Shown: positions 13,601 through 25,600 of the stretch, piece by piece
Position numbering within the stretch: position 1 is the stretch's first letter
How the letters are laid out: every line of letters begins with the position of its first letter
Source: Rhynchopus euleeides
Lineage: Eukaryota > Euglenozoa > Diplonemea > Diplonemida > Diplonemidae
Direction: 5' to 3'
Length of the DNA stretch: 64,000 bases
Assembly (NCBI GenBank): GCA_963210315.1
Contig: OY723306.1
Span: 1,054,001-1,118,000 of the forward strand
Made by a program: the position numbers and the translations under genes
Notes under the pieces: generated by a model
Databases searched by the model: none
What the model was told of the DNA's origin: nothing
The model's input: only the letters and a program-made list of their open reading frames with translations

Positions 13601-16600
13601 ACACGATGGGTGCGTCAATCACCTCCAAGGGCAAGGGCTTCCGCATTACCTTCATCCAGTTCTCGAAGCGCGACGCTGACGCGGATGAATACCACCCGAT
13701 GGGATGCAAGGTGGGGGAGTGCACAGACGGCCTGCTGTCAGGCAACCGCGACGAGCTGCAGGGTGACATTGAGTGGCACGAGGACAACTACCAGAAGAAG
13801 TGGACTTACCTCAATGCTGCATTGATGGACGTGGCAGACCACACCTTCCTGCCTTCTCAGAGCCCGTCGTGGCGCCAGCACGTTGCCATCATCATTGCTG
13901 ATGGTGGGTTGACAGACTACGATGGCGACTCGTGCACTGGTGGGTGTGGCAAGAAGAAGGACAAGAGGTGGAAACCGGAGTACCGTGACCGTCTTCTCGC
14001 GGCACAGGAGAAGCTGCGTGAGGAGGACGTGACTGTGTTCGGTGTGGTGATCCGCCGTTTCGACTATCACTCCTTCCAGGACGAGAACGCTGCTGTCAAG
14101 CTGAAGCCTCTTCTCACAGAACCTGCAGACGACCACTTCCTGAACCTGATGCTCGACGAGGTGTCTTCTGAGCTGCTGAACAAGCTGTGCGACCACAACA
14201 GCAAGTTTGGGAAAGCGCTCGTTGGGAACATTGGGTGTCATCAGTACGACAACGAACAGGACTGTGGCCTCGACCATGCGTGCGACTGGGACCAAGCTGC
14301 GAGCGGGTGTGTCGAGTCGCAGTGCTACGTCAACTGCAAGGAGGTTACCTGTTTGCAGGATGCTGCATGCACTTGGAGCACAAGTGGCAACGTGTGCAAG
14401 ACCAAGCAGACGTGCGATGACAAGGCGCAGGACGACTGCAAGAATGATCCGCTGTGCCTGCGGGATCCGGTGTGGTCCAAGGGCTCCTGCACAGCGAATC
14501 CCTGCCAGGACCAGAACGACAAGGACTCGTGCCAGGGGACCAGTGTGACGATGCCACTGCCGTGTGCCCCTCTCGCAGCAGACCCTGACTACTGCAAAAT
14601 CGACGTGTGCGTGTACGGGGCGGACGAGAAATGCACCGTCGAGAAGTGCCTGGAGGACAGTCAGACGCGGTGCGAGATCAAGACTGACTGCGTATGGCAT
14701 CCAACCGTGTCGCCGACCCCGTCAGGGCCGCCTTCGCAACTCGTCGGATTCTGTGACAAAAAGCAGTGTCAGCACGCATCACAGGCGGACTGCGGCAAGG
14801 ACGACGCATGCAAATGGGATGGGAAGACCTGCGTGGAGACGGAGTGCGCGACGTTGCGGAACGAGAAGGACTGCGACCACAACCCGAAGTGCCACATGGA
14901 CCTGACGAAGGACCCGCAGGTGTGTGTGACGACGGAGTGCGCGAAGCACGACAGCCAGGACCCGTGTGACAATGACGCCAAGTGCATGTGGACGAAGGTC
15001 AATAACGTGGACGTCTGCGTCCCAAAGACATGCGAGAAGCATGGGAAGCGGTGCGACTGCCAGAGCGACCCTGACTGCGTGTGGCACCACGATCCGAACA
15101 GGGTGTACTGCACGTCGCCACACTTTGATGCGTGCCCTGATATTGACTTGGCAATTATGATTGACGGATCTGGATCGATGAAGGCTCATTTTGGCAGCCA
15201 CAAGCACGGTTTCTACGGTCTGATCGAGATGATGCGTGACTGGCTCAAGGGGGTACCACTGACGGGCCACGATCACACAGTTGGTGCGGATGTTCCCATT
15301 ACAGCTAAAGGATTCCGTGTCACCTTCATCCAGTTCTCAGAAGCTGACGTGCAGGATGACACAAACCACCCCGTGAACTGCAACGTTGGGGCGTGCACGG
15401 ACGGGCTGCTGTCCGGGCGGCGCGATGAGCTGTTCGGGGACCTGGACTGGCAGGAGGACAACTACCAGGCGGGTTGGACGTACCTGCATGTCGCGCTGAA
15501 CGACGTGGCGGATAACGCGTTCCTGCCGTCAAAAAGCCCGTCATGGCGCACGCACGTGGCCCTTGTCATTGTTGATGGTGGGCTGGTCGACTACAACGGT
15601 GACCCGTGCACGAGTGGTTGTGGTAAGGCAACCGACAAGAACTGGCAGGCACGTTACCAGGAAGCTTTGTTGGAGGCACAGCAGAAGCTGCGTGAGGAGG
15701 ACGTTCGGGTGTTTGGTGTTGCTGTCCGCCGATTCACCCGGGTGACCGATAGTGACGAGAACGCGGAGGCAAAGCTGACACCGCTTGTCAGTGACCCGCG
15801 CGACCAGCACTTCGTCTCTGTGGAGCTGGACAACCTGAAGGAGCAGGTGCTGGACTCGCTGTGCGAGAAGACCAGCAAGTTCGGCTCGCAGCTTGCCGTG
15901 ACACTGGCCACGTGCACGGACTACGGTGTGCAGGCGGACTGTGAGAAGGACACGGGCTGCATCTGGGACACGACGTGCAAGAAGTCGGAGTGCTACGACC
16001 TCTGCACAACGTACACGTGCAAGACGAACCCGAAGTGCATGTGGAAGGCGGACGAGTGTCTGCTGGCACCTGCGACACCTGCACCCCCGACACCTGCGCC
16101 CGGGACGCTCGCGCCGCCGACGCCTCTGCCGGAGACGCCGGCACCGCCGACGCCTGCCCCGCCCACGTCCGCACCGCCGACGCCGGCGCCGCCCACGCCC
16201 GCACCACTGACGCATGCGCCGCCGACACCGGAGCCGACGCCCGTGCCGACACCGGAGCCGCCCGTTGACGAGTGCGCGCTGCCGGACAACAAGGCAAAGT
16301 GCGAGAAAGCGGGGCAGACGTGTGTGGACCCGGACCAGAAGGCGGACAACAACTGGAAGTGTGTGTGCCAGCCGCCGAGCACGAACTTCGCGGTGGGCGC
16401 TGCGGCGCAGGACTGCGACTACGACGAGTGCAGCCTGCACAGCTCGACGTGCACGCACGTGGGGCAGACGTGCGTGGACAAGGAGAAGACGAAGCCGAAC
16501 TCGTGGGAGTGCGAGTGCGTGCCGCCGCAGACAGGGGCGCCGGGGACGACGCAGCCGGCGGCATGCAAGGACCCGCCGGGCGACTGCACGACGAACGGGG

Positions 16601-19600
16601 CGGTGTGCCACTCTGCGGGGCAGGTGTGCAAGACCGGGGCGACCAAGTTCGACGGGAAGGTGGAGTGCGAGTGCACCCCGCCCTCAACGGGGACGGTGGG
16701 AGCCAACAAGGCTGCGGAGTGCAAGCTGGACGAGTGCGCGGTGGTGTGCCCGACGTGCGCGCAGACGGACCCCGCGGGGGCGAACGTGTGCACGGCCGCT
16801 GGGCAGGACTGCGAGGACCTGAACACGGACGCGCAGCACCTGCGCGACTGGCGGTGCAAGTGCCGCGACCCGTACACCGGGCTGAAGATGCTGGCCGCGG
16901 CGGTGTGCGAGCTGGACGAGTGCAAGAAGCAGTGCCCGACGTGCGCAGACAAGGACGGGCAGGGGAACATGTGCGAGAAGGCGGGGCAGACGTGCGTGGA
17001 GAAGAGCGTGACGGCGCTGAGCGACTGGGAGTGCCACTGCGTGGATCCGAAGGTGGGGATGGCGCTGACCGCAGTGGCGGACTGCACGGAGGACGAGTGC
17101 CGCACGCGCGAGCAGGTGTGTGTGGCCGCGGGGCAGACGTGCGTCGACCCGGACGACAAGGTTGTCGGGGACTGGAAGTGTGTGTGCGCCCCGCCGTCGG
17201 CAACGACGGCGGTGGGAGGCGCGGCGGTGTGCGAGCTGGAGGAGTGCACGCAGGAGGAGGTGGAGAAGGTGTGCAAGGACAGCCACCAGAAGTGCGTGGA
17301 CCCGGACGTGAAGGTGAAGGGTAACTGGGAGTGCCACTGCGTGAAGCCCGCGCACGGGACGGCGGTGAAGCACGCGGTGCCGGAGTGCGCGCTGGACGAG
17401 TGCGTGGAGAAGTGCCCGACGTGCGCGGACAAGGATGACGGGAAGGGGAACCTGTGCACCGTTGCCGGGCAGGTGTGCGAGGACCCACTGCCGACACACC
17501 ACACCCTGAACGACTGGCTGTGCAAGTGCCCGGCGCCGAGCACGAAGACGTCGGTGACGTCAGCGGTGCCTGAGTGCCGCGAGGGGCGCGACGAGTGCGT
17601 GGAAAGGTCAGGGGCAGTGCAGTGCAAGCACACGCCGCGGTACTCCGAGGACGGGTGCATGTGCCTGTGCGGGTGGAATGCGACGTTCAAGGACGCCGAC
17701 GGGAAGGTGGTGGTGTTGAAGGGCCCCGGCGGGGGCTCGGAGCCGTGCACCGACGGGTGCTGCAACCCGACGAACGAGCGGGCGGACTGGTGCTACATCG
17801 ACCAGGGGCATGAGTACAACAAGAACAAGCTGCACTGCGTGGGGGCGAACGTGAAGCAGTACTGCGTGTCGGCGGGGCAGGTGCCGCAGGACGGGGGGGC
17901 CGCGCCACGCCCCGTGATCCCGGGTGTGCCGAACGGGCAGAACAACGTGTGCACAGACGTGCACCAGAAGTGCGTGGACCCGGACGACATGACGGACGAC
18001 GACTGGATGTGCGAGTGTGTGCTGCCGCAGGCGGGGCCGAACGGGATGCAGCAGCCGGCCGTGTGCGAGAACGACGAGTGCGTGGTGCACGGGGCGGTGT
18101 GCACGCAGGCGGGGCAGGTGTGCTTCGACACCGACAAGACGACAAACGACACGTGGCAGTGCAACTGCACGGTCGGGCCGACGCTCACGCAGCCGCAGGG
18201 TGCGGCGGACTGCAAGGTGGACGAATGCATCGAGACGTGCCCGACGTGCGCGGTGGAGAACGGGACGAACGCGTGCACGGCGGCGGGGCAGGTGTGCGCA
18301 GACGGGAACACCAGCCAGTCGTCGCTGGGTGACTGGACGTGCACGTGCCCGCCGCCCAGCACGGGGTCGGCGGTTGGCGGGCCCGCGGCAATGTGCGAGC
18401 TGGACGAGTGTGTCCTGAAGTGCCCGACGTGTGCGGACAAGGACGACGGGAAGGGGAACACGTGCGAGAAGGCAGGGCAGGCGTGCGAGGATCCAGACAA
18501 ACTGCCGTCTGTGACGGGCAACTGGCGGTGCGTGTGCAAGCCGCCGTCACACACGACGGCCGTGGCAAACGTGGCGGAGTGCGAGACGGATGAGTGCGAG
18601 GGTAAGACGTGCGAGCTGGGGCAGCTGTGCTACGACCCGAACCTGCAGCAGGACAACGACTGGCGCTGCGAGTGTGTGGCGCCTGCAGTCGGGTCTGCGG
18701 TGAAGGGGAACGCGACGTGCGAGGAGGACGAGTGCAAGGAGCACGGCACGGTGTGCATGAACGCGGGGCAGGAGTGCGAGGACACGGACAAGACCACCTT
18801 CAACAACTGGATCTGCAAGTGCATCGCGCCCGACAAGGGCCTGCCGGCCGCACAGCAGCCGGCGGACTGCAAGCCGCCGAAGGAGTGCGAGAACAACTAC
18901 GTGTGCGTGAACGCTGGCCAGCACTGCACGGACCCGAGCCCCGCCCTGAATGACTGGGAGTGCCACTGCGTGGCGCCGTACAGCAGCACCACAAAGGGGG
19001 TGATGCAGACGGCTGACTGCACGCTGGATGAGTGCGCGGATGTGTGCACTACGTGCGCGAAGCAGACGGCGACGTCAGTGTCGGTGTGCGAGATGCACGG
19101 GCAAAACTGTGTCGATTCGGACCAGCGGAAGCTGTCGGACTGGCGCTGCGAGTGCATCGCGCCGGCGACGGGCGTGCCGAGCACGGGGGCGGCGGCGATC
19201 TGCAACCTGGACGAGTGTGTGGCAGCGTGTGATACCTGCGCGGACAAGACGTGCTCGTCGAAGGGGCAGATGTGCGAGGACATGAGCACGGACCCGAAGC
19301 ACGTGCGCGACTGGGTGTGCAAGTGCGCGCCGCCGAGCACGAACACGAAGACTGCCGCAGCGGTGGACAAGTGCATGTATGATGAGTGCGTGGGGCCGAA
19401 CGCGACGATGTGCACTGGGGCGAACCAGACGTGTGTGGACCCGGACCAGACGGTCGCAGGCGACTGGGAGTGCCGGTGCCCGCCGCCGTCGAGCGGGTCT
19501 GCGGTGCAGGGTGCGACGGACAAGTGTGTGCTAAACGAGTGCACGGTGAAGTGCCCGACGTGTGCCGACAAGGACGACGGGAAGGGGAACACGTGCACGG

Positions 19601-22600
19601 CGCAGGAACAGCGGTGCGTGGACCCGGACCACACGAACGGGGGCGACTGGTACTGCGAGTGCGCGGTGGGGACCGGGATCAGCGTCGGGTCGGCGGTGCC
19701 GCAGTGCGTGCTGGACGAGTGCAAGGTGCAGTGCCCGACGTGTGCGGACACCGGGGGCGGGAACCTGTGCGTGAAGGAGGGGCAGACGTGCCGGGACCGG
19801 AGCACGGACGCGCGTTCGACGAGCGACTGGGAGTGCCGGTGCCCGCCGCCGTTCGAGGAGCGGCACGCACTCACGGCGCTGGCCGTGTGCAGCGCGGACG
19901 AGTGCGTGGAGGCGGTGAACGGGACGGTGAATGGGGCCGTGTGCACGGCGGCGGGGCAGCTGTGCCACGACTCGCACGTCGACACGCTGCACGACTTCGA
20001 CTGCGTGTGCCCGCCGCCGAAGCACGGGACGCGGACGGGGTCGGCTGCGGAGTGCACGAAGGACGAGTGCCTGATCCACGGGGACGTGTGCACGTCGGCG
20101 AACCAGACGTGCTACGACCCGGACACGACGCACGACAACGACTGGGAGTGCGTGTGTGCGGCGCCGAGCACGACGGTGAAGCTGGTGGGTGTGGCGGTGT
20201 GCGAGGTGGACGAGTGCGAGGCAAACCGGAAGACGTGCGAGGGCGCGCAGCCGCCGCAGGCGTGCGTGGATGCCAACCGCACGCAGGCCGGGGACTGGGA
20301 GTGCCGCTGCCAGGCCCCCTCGTCGGGGACTGCGGTGGCGGCGGCGGCAGAGTGCATGCTGGACGAGTGCGAGGTGACGTGCGCCACGTGCGAGAAGGAC
20401 GTGTGCAAGAAGGCGGAGCAGACGTGCACGGACCCGAACCCGTCCTTCCTGAGCCTGAACGACTGGCAGTGCGTGTGCCCGCCGCCGAGCACGACGATGG
20501 CGGTGGCGCAGGCGGCGGAGTGCGAGGTGGACGAGTGCGTAGTGCACGGGCACGTGTGCCAGACGGCGAACCAGAAGTGCCTGGACCCGGACCACGCGGC
20601 CAAGAGCCTGGGCGACTGGGAGTGCGAGTGCGTGGCGCCGGCAACGGGGCGCGCCATTGCGCAGGCGGCGGAGTGCGAGGTGGATGAGTGCACGAAGCAC
20701 GGGCACGTGTGCACGGGCCACTCGCAGACGTGCGTGGACCTGGACAAGAAGGAGTCGTCGACAGGCGACTGGGAGTGCCTGTGCGTCCCGCCGGCGCCGC
20801 AGAAGGCGGTGGGGGCGGCTGCGGAGTGCGTGCACGTCGGGGAGTGCGACGACCCGCTGGTGGCAACCATCTGCGAGTCGCGCGGGCAGGTGTGCGAGGA
20901 CCCGGACGAGACGGTGCTGGATGACTGGCGGTGCCTGTGCACGCCCCCGAGCCGCGGGGCGCCGGTGGTGGCCGGGGCGGCGCAGTGTGTGCTGGACGAG
21001 TGCACGGACACGTGCTCGACGTGCGCGAAGGGGGCGTGCACGGCGGCGAACCAGCTGTGCGTGGACGAGAACACGAACCCCCTGACGGGGCTGAACTCGT
21101 GGGAGTGCCGCTGCGTGGCGCCGCTGTCCGGGTCGAAGGTGGGCGGGCACGCGCTGTGTGTGGTGAACGAGTGCGAGCTGCACGGGTCGACGTGCACGGC
21201 GGCGGAGCAGGACTGCGTGGACCCGGACAACGCGGTGATGGGCGACTGGCAGTGCGAGTGCCGGAAGCCGGCCGTCGGGAAGGCGACAGCTGCGGCGGCC
21301 CAGTGCCAGACGGACGAGTGCTCGTTCCACGAGAAGACGTGCACGGACGTGGGGCAGGTGTGCGAGGACCCGGACCGGTCGTCCAAGTCGCTGGGCGACT
21401 GGACGTGCACGTGCATCGCGCCGTGGGGCGGGTCGGCCGTGGCGAAGGAGGCGGAGTGCACGCTCGACGAGTGCGACCTGTACGGGGACGTGTGCACGTC
21501 GGTGGGGCAGACGTGCACCGACCCGGAGCTGGGGCTGAAGGGGCACTGGAAGTGTGTCTGCCCGCCGCCGAACGAGCGGGTGGGGCGCACCGGCGGCCCT
21601 GCGCTGTGCGAGGTGGACGAGTGTGTGGTGCCCGGGAACCAGAGCGCCGTGGCGGCGGCAGGTGAGCAGGACGTGTGCGCGAAGGCGGGGCAGACGTGCA
21701 GCGACCCGGACCTGTCCCCGCTGTCGAAGGGGGACTGGTCGTGCACGTGCGCGCCCCCCAGCAACCGCACGGCCATTGCGCATGTGGCGGTGTGCGAGGT
21801 GGACGAGTGCCACGAATCGGCGAAGGCGTCCGTGTGCACGGCAGCGCGGCAGGCGTGTGTGGACAAGGACTGGCTGAAGGAGGGGGACTGGGTGTGCGAG
21901 TGCGTGGCCCCGTCGGTCGGGACGGGCCAGCAGCAGGCGGCGGTGTGCCTCACGGACGAGTGCAAGACGTCGGGGTCGGTGTGCCAGGACGAGGGGCAGC
22001 TGTGCAAGGACACCGACCTGACGGAGATGGGGTCGTGGGCGTGCGAGTGCGTGCCCGGGCACGGGGTGGACGGGAGGTCGCAGACGGGCGGTGCGGCGGA
22101 CTGCAACCCGCCGTCGAGCGAGTGCAAGATCGACGCAATCCGGAAGGTGTGCACGGAGGCGAAGCAGGCGTGCTTCGACCCGGACGTGCAGAACAGCAAC
22201 GACTGGGGGTGCGAGTGTGTGCCGCCGGCAACGGGCGCTTCGAAGCAGGGCGAGCCGACGGTGTGCGTGCTGGACGAGTGCGCGCACGACTGCCCGACGT
22301 GCGGGAAGTCGGTGTGCGCGGCGGAGGAGCAGAGGTGCGTGGACGAGAACACGGACGCGTCGTCGCTCGGGGACTGGCGGTGCGAGTGTGTCGGTGAGGC
22401 GCGCGGGTGGAAGAAGGGCGGGGTGGCGGCGTGCACGCTGAACGAGTGCACGAAGGCGTGCGCGGACTGCCCGGGGACGACGTGCTCGCGTGCGGGGACG
22501 GAGTGCGTGGACCCGAACACGGACGTGCGGTCGGTGGGCGACTGGGAGTGTGTGTGCCGCGCCCCGTCGACCGGGCGGATGACGCAGGGCGTGCCGTCGT

Positions 22601-25600
22601 GCATGATCGACGAGTGCGTGAAGCACGCGACGGAGTGCGGGCCGGGGCAGACGTGCGCAGACCCGAACCAGCTGGCGTCGGCGGAGGGTGACTGGCGTTG
22701 CACGTGCGCGCTGCCGACGTCGGGGGTGGCGGTGGCCGGCCCGGCGACGTGCACGGTGGACGAGTGCATGGAAGACGTGAACGTGCAGACGTGCAGGGGG
22801 GCGGGGCAGACGTGCGAGGACATGGACATGTCGCCGGAGAGCAAGGGGGACTGGCGGTGCGTGTGCCCGCAGGGGGGGACGTCCGCGGTGGCGGCTGCGG
22901 CGAAGTGCGTGCTGGACGAGTGCACGGAGCGGTGCCCGACGTGTGCGGACAGCGGGGGCGGGAGCGTGTGCGTACAGAACGAGCAGACGTGCGTCGACCC
23001 GAACACGTCGCCGCTGAGCACGCGCGACTGGATGTGCACGTGCCCGCAGGGGGCGCCCTCGGCGACGGCGGCTGCGGCTGTGTGCAACGTGGACGAGTGC
23101 AGCGAGCCGAGCAACTTCGGGGCACACACGTGCGAGCACACGCCGCGTGTCACGGTCGACGGGTGCGACTGCGAGTGCGGGTGGCAGATTGTGGCCGCAG
23201 ACCGGGCGCAGTACCCACGCGGGCTGTTCGGCCCTGGTGCGGACGTGAAGTGCATGGCAGGGTGCTGCAACCCGGACATGCGCGAGGGCGGGGCCTGGTG
23301 CGTCGTGGCCGGGGGGTCTGGGGCGAAGTGCGTGAAGGGGAGCACGCAGAAGTGCACCCTGCCACCCGCGGCGCCAACCGTGGTGAACGTGTGCACGCAG
23401 GCGGGCCAGACGTGCCTCGACCCGGACACGCGTGTTGCAAGCACCGGGGACTGGCGGTGCGCGTGCAGGGCCCCGATGAGCGGGGAGGTGCACCGGGGTG
23501 GTCCGGCCGTGTGCCTGGTCGACGAGTGCCAGACGCACGGGGAAAAGTGCACGAAGGTGGGGCAGAAGTGTGTCGACCCGAACACGCAGACGGAAGGGGA
23601 CTGGAAGTGCGATTGCGTGGCCCCCGCGCAGGGGTCGTCGATCGCGGGAGTCGCGACGTGCACGTACGTCGGGGAGTGCGAGCGCCCGGGGGTGGCAGAC
23701 GTGTGCACGCAGCTGGGGCAGGCGTGCTACGACCCGGACGTGAAGGTGGACGGGAACTGGGTGTGCCGCTGCGTGGACCCGGCGAGGGGCGAGGCGGTTG
23801 CCGGCGGCCCTGCCGTGTGCCACCTGGACGAGTGCGCGGAGGAGTGCCCGTCGTGCGCGGACGTCGGGTTCGGGAACGTGTGCGAGGATGCCGGGCAGCG
23901 CTGCGCAGAGGGGTCGACGTCGCCGTCGAGCCTGCGGGACTGGAAGTGCGTGTGCCCCGCGGACCAGGTCGGGGAGGCTTTGGCCGCGGCGGCCGAGTGC
24001 CGGGTGGACGAGTGCCTGGCGAACAACGGGCGTCTGGCGCTGCTGTGCGGGGCGGCGAAGCAGACGTGCGTGGATGCGGACACGCGCGCCGTGGGCGGGC
24101 TCGGGAACTGGCAGTGCGTGTGCCCGCCGCCGTCAATCGGGAAGGCGACGGGGCACGTGGCGTCGTGCCTGCTGGACGAGTGCCAGACCTCAGAGGTGGC
24201 GAGCGTGTGCACGGCCGCCGGGCAGGAGTGCGAGGACCCGAACACGGATGCGCTGAGCCGCGATGACTGGCGGTGCAAGTGTGTGACGAAGCCGGGGGAG
24301 GTGCCGCAGATGAAGGTGGGGGGCGTGGCGAAGTGCCTGCTGCCGCCCACGTCGTGGTGCGTGAAGAACGGCGAGAAGTGCACGGCACACGGGCAGGCCT
24401 GTGTGCCGGCCGAGGGGAACATTGCGGCGGAGGGGACGTGCAGGTGCATCGCGCCGCTGCAGGGGGCCGACGTGGTCGGCGCCACCGCGGTGTGCATCCT
24501 GGACGAGTGCACGACGCAGTGCGAGACGTGCGCAGACCACGGGAGCGGGAACGTGTGCAAGAAGGCGGGGCAGGAGTGCGTGGAGGGGAGCACGAACCCG
24601 TCCATCGGGAAGGGGGACTGGCGCTGCAAGTGCAAGGATTCGGACTCGTTTGCGGTGGCGGCGGTGGCGACGTGCACGCTGAACGAGTGTGACGGGGATG
24701 CGGGGCGCGTATGCACTGCGGCGGAGCAGGTGTGCCACGACCCGGACCTGTCGCCGGAATCCGTGGGCGACTGGGAGTGCGTGTGCCACTCCCCGCAGGT
24801 GGGGAGGAAGCTGGCGGGGGCGGCGATGTGCGTGTACGACGAGTGCATCCGGATGGACAAGACGTGCACGTCGGTCGGGCAGACATGCCACGACACGAAC
24901 ACGGCGGCTGACTCGCGCGGCGACTGGGAGTGCCGTTGCCCGTCGCCTGCGACGGGGTCGGCTGTGGCGGAGGCGGCGGAATGCGCGTACGTCGGGGACT
25001 GCGAAAAGGCTGAAAACGCGGCAGTGTGCAGCAAGGCCGGGCAGTCGTGCTTCGACCCAGACGTGGCGGTGGAGGGCAACTGGGAGTGCCGCTGCGTGGC
25101 GCCGCAGACGGGCGTGGCGAAGCAGGGCGTGCCGGCGGCGTGCATGCTGGACGAGTGCCGGGCGACGTGCTCGTCGTGCGCGACGCCGCTGGGGTCGCAG
25201 ACGCACGCATGCGTGGCGGCGGAGCAGGAGTGTGTGGACCCCGACACGAGCGCGTCCAGCACGGAGGACTGGAAGTGCGTGTGCGTGCTGCCTGCCGAGG
25301 GGGAGCAGGTGGGCGCTGCTGCGAAGTGCACGGTGAACGAGTGCTCGTTCCAGTCGAACCGGGCGACGTGCGCAGCGGTGACCGACGTGGACGGGAAGCC
25401 GGTGCAGCACTGCGTGGACCCGGACATGTCGACCATGGGTGACTGGATCTGCGACTGCATGTACCCGTACACCGGGACGCCCGGGCACCGCGAGGCGTCG
25501 GTGTGCACGGTGGACGAGTGCTCGGCGCCCGAGGTGTGGAGCCCGAACGGGGTGAACGGGGACGAGGTGTGCGCCACGAAGGGGCAGACATGCCTGGACC

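Noticed and set aside
7702..16065. Reading the regularly spaced repeats as a CRISPR array or satellite
   Set aside because: The repeats are 1.68 kb, in frame and code for VWA domains in a eukaryotic gene.
7519..16611. Several minus-strand frames of 230-350 codons across the VWA units
   Set aside because: They repeat with the 1.68-kb period of the + strand gene and have the composition of antisense translations.
19531..23823. A 1,430-codon open frame on the minus strand inside the EGF-like array
   Set aside because: It is the antisense shadow of a Cys-rich, GC3-biased repeat. It is Arg/His/Leu-rich without domains, while the + strand has a regular Cys pattern.
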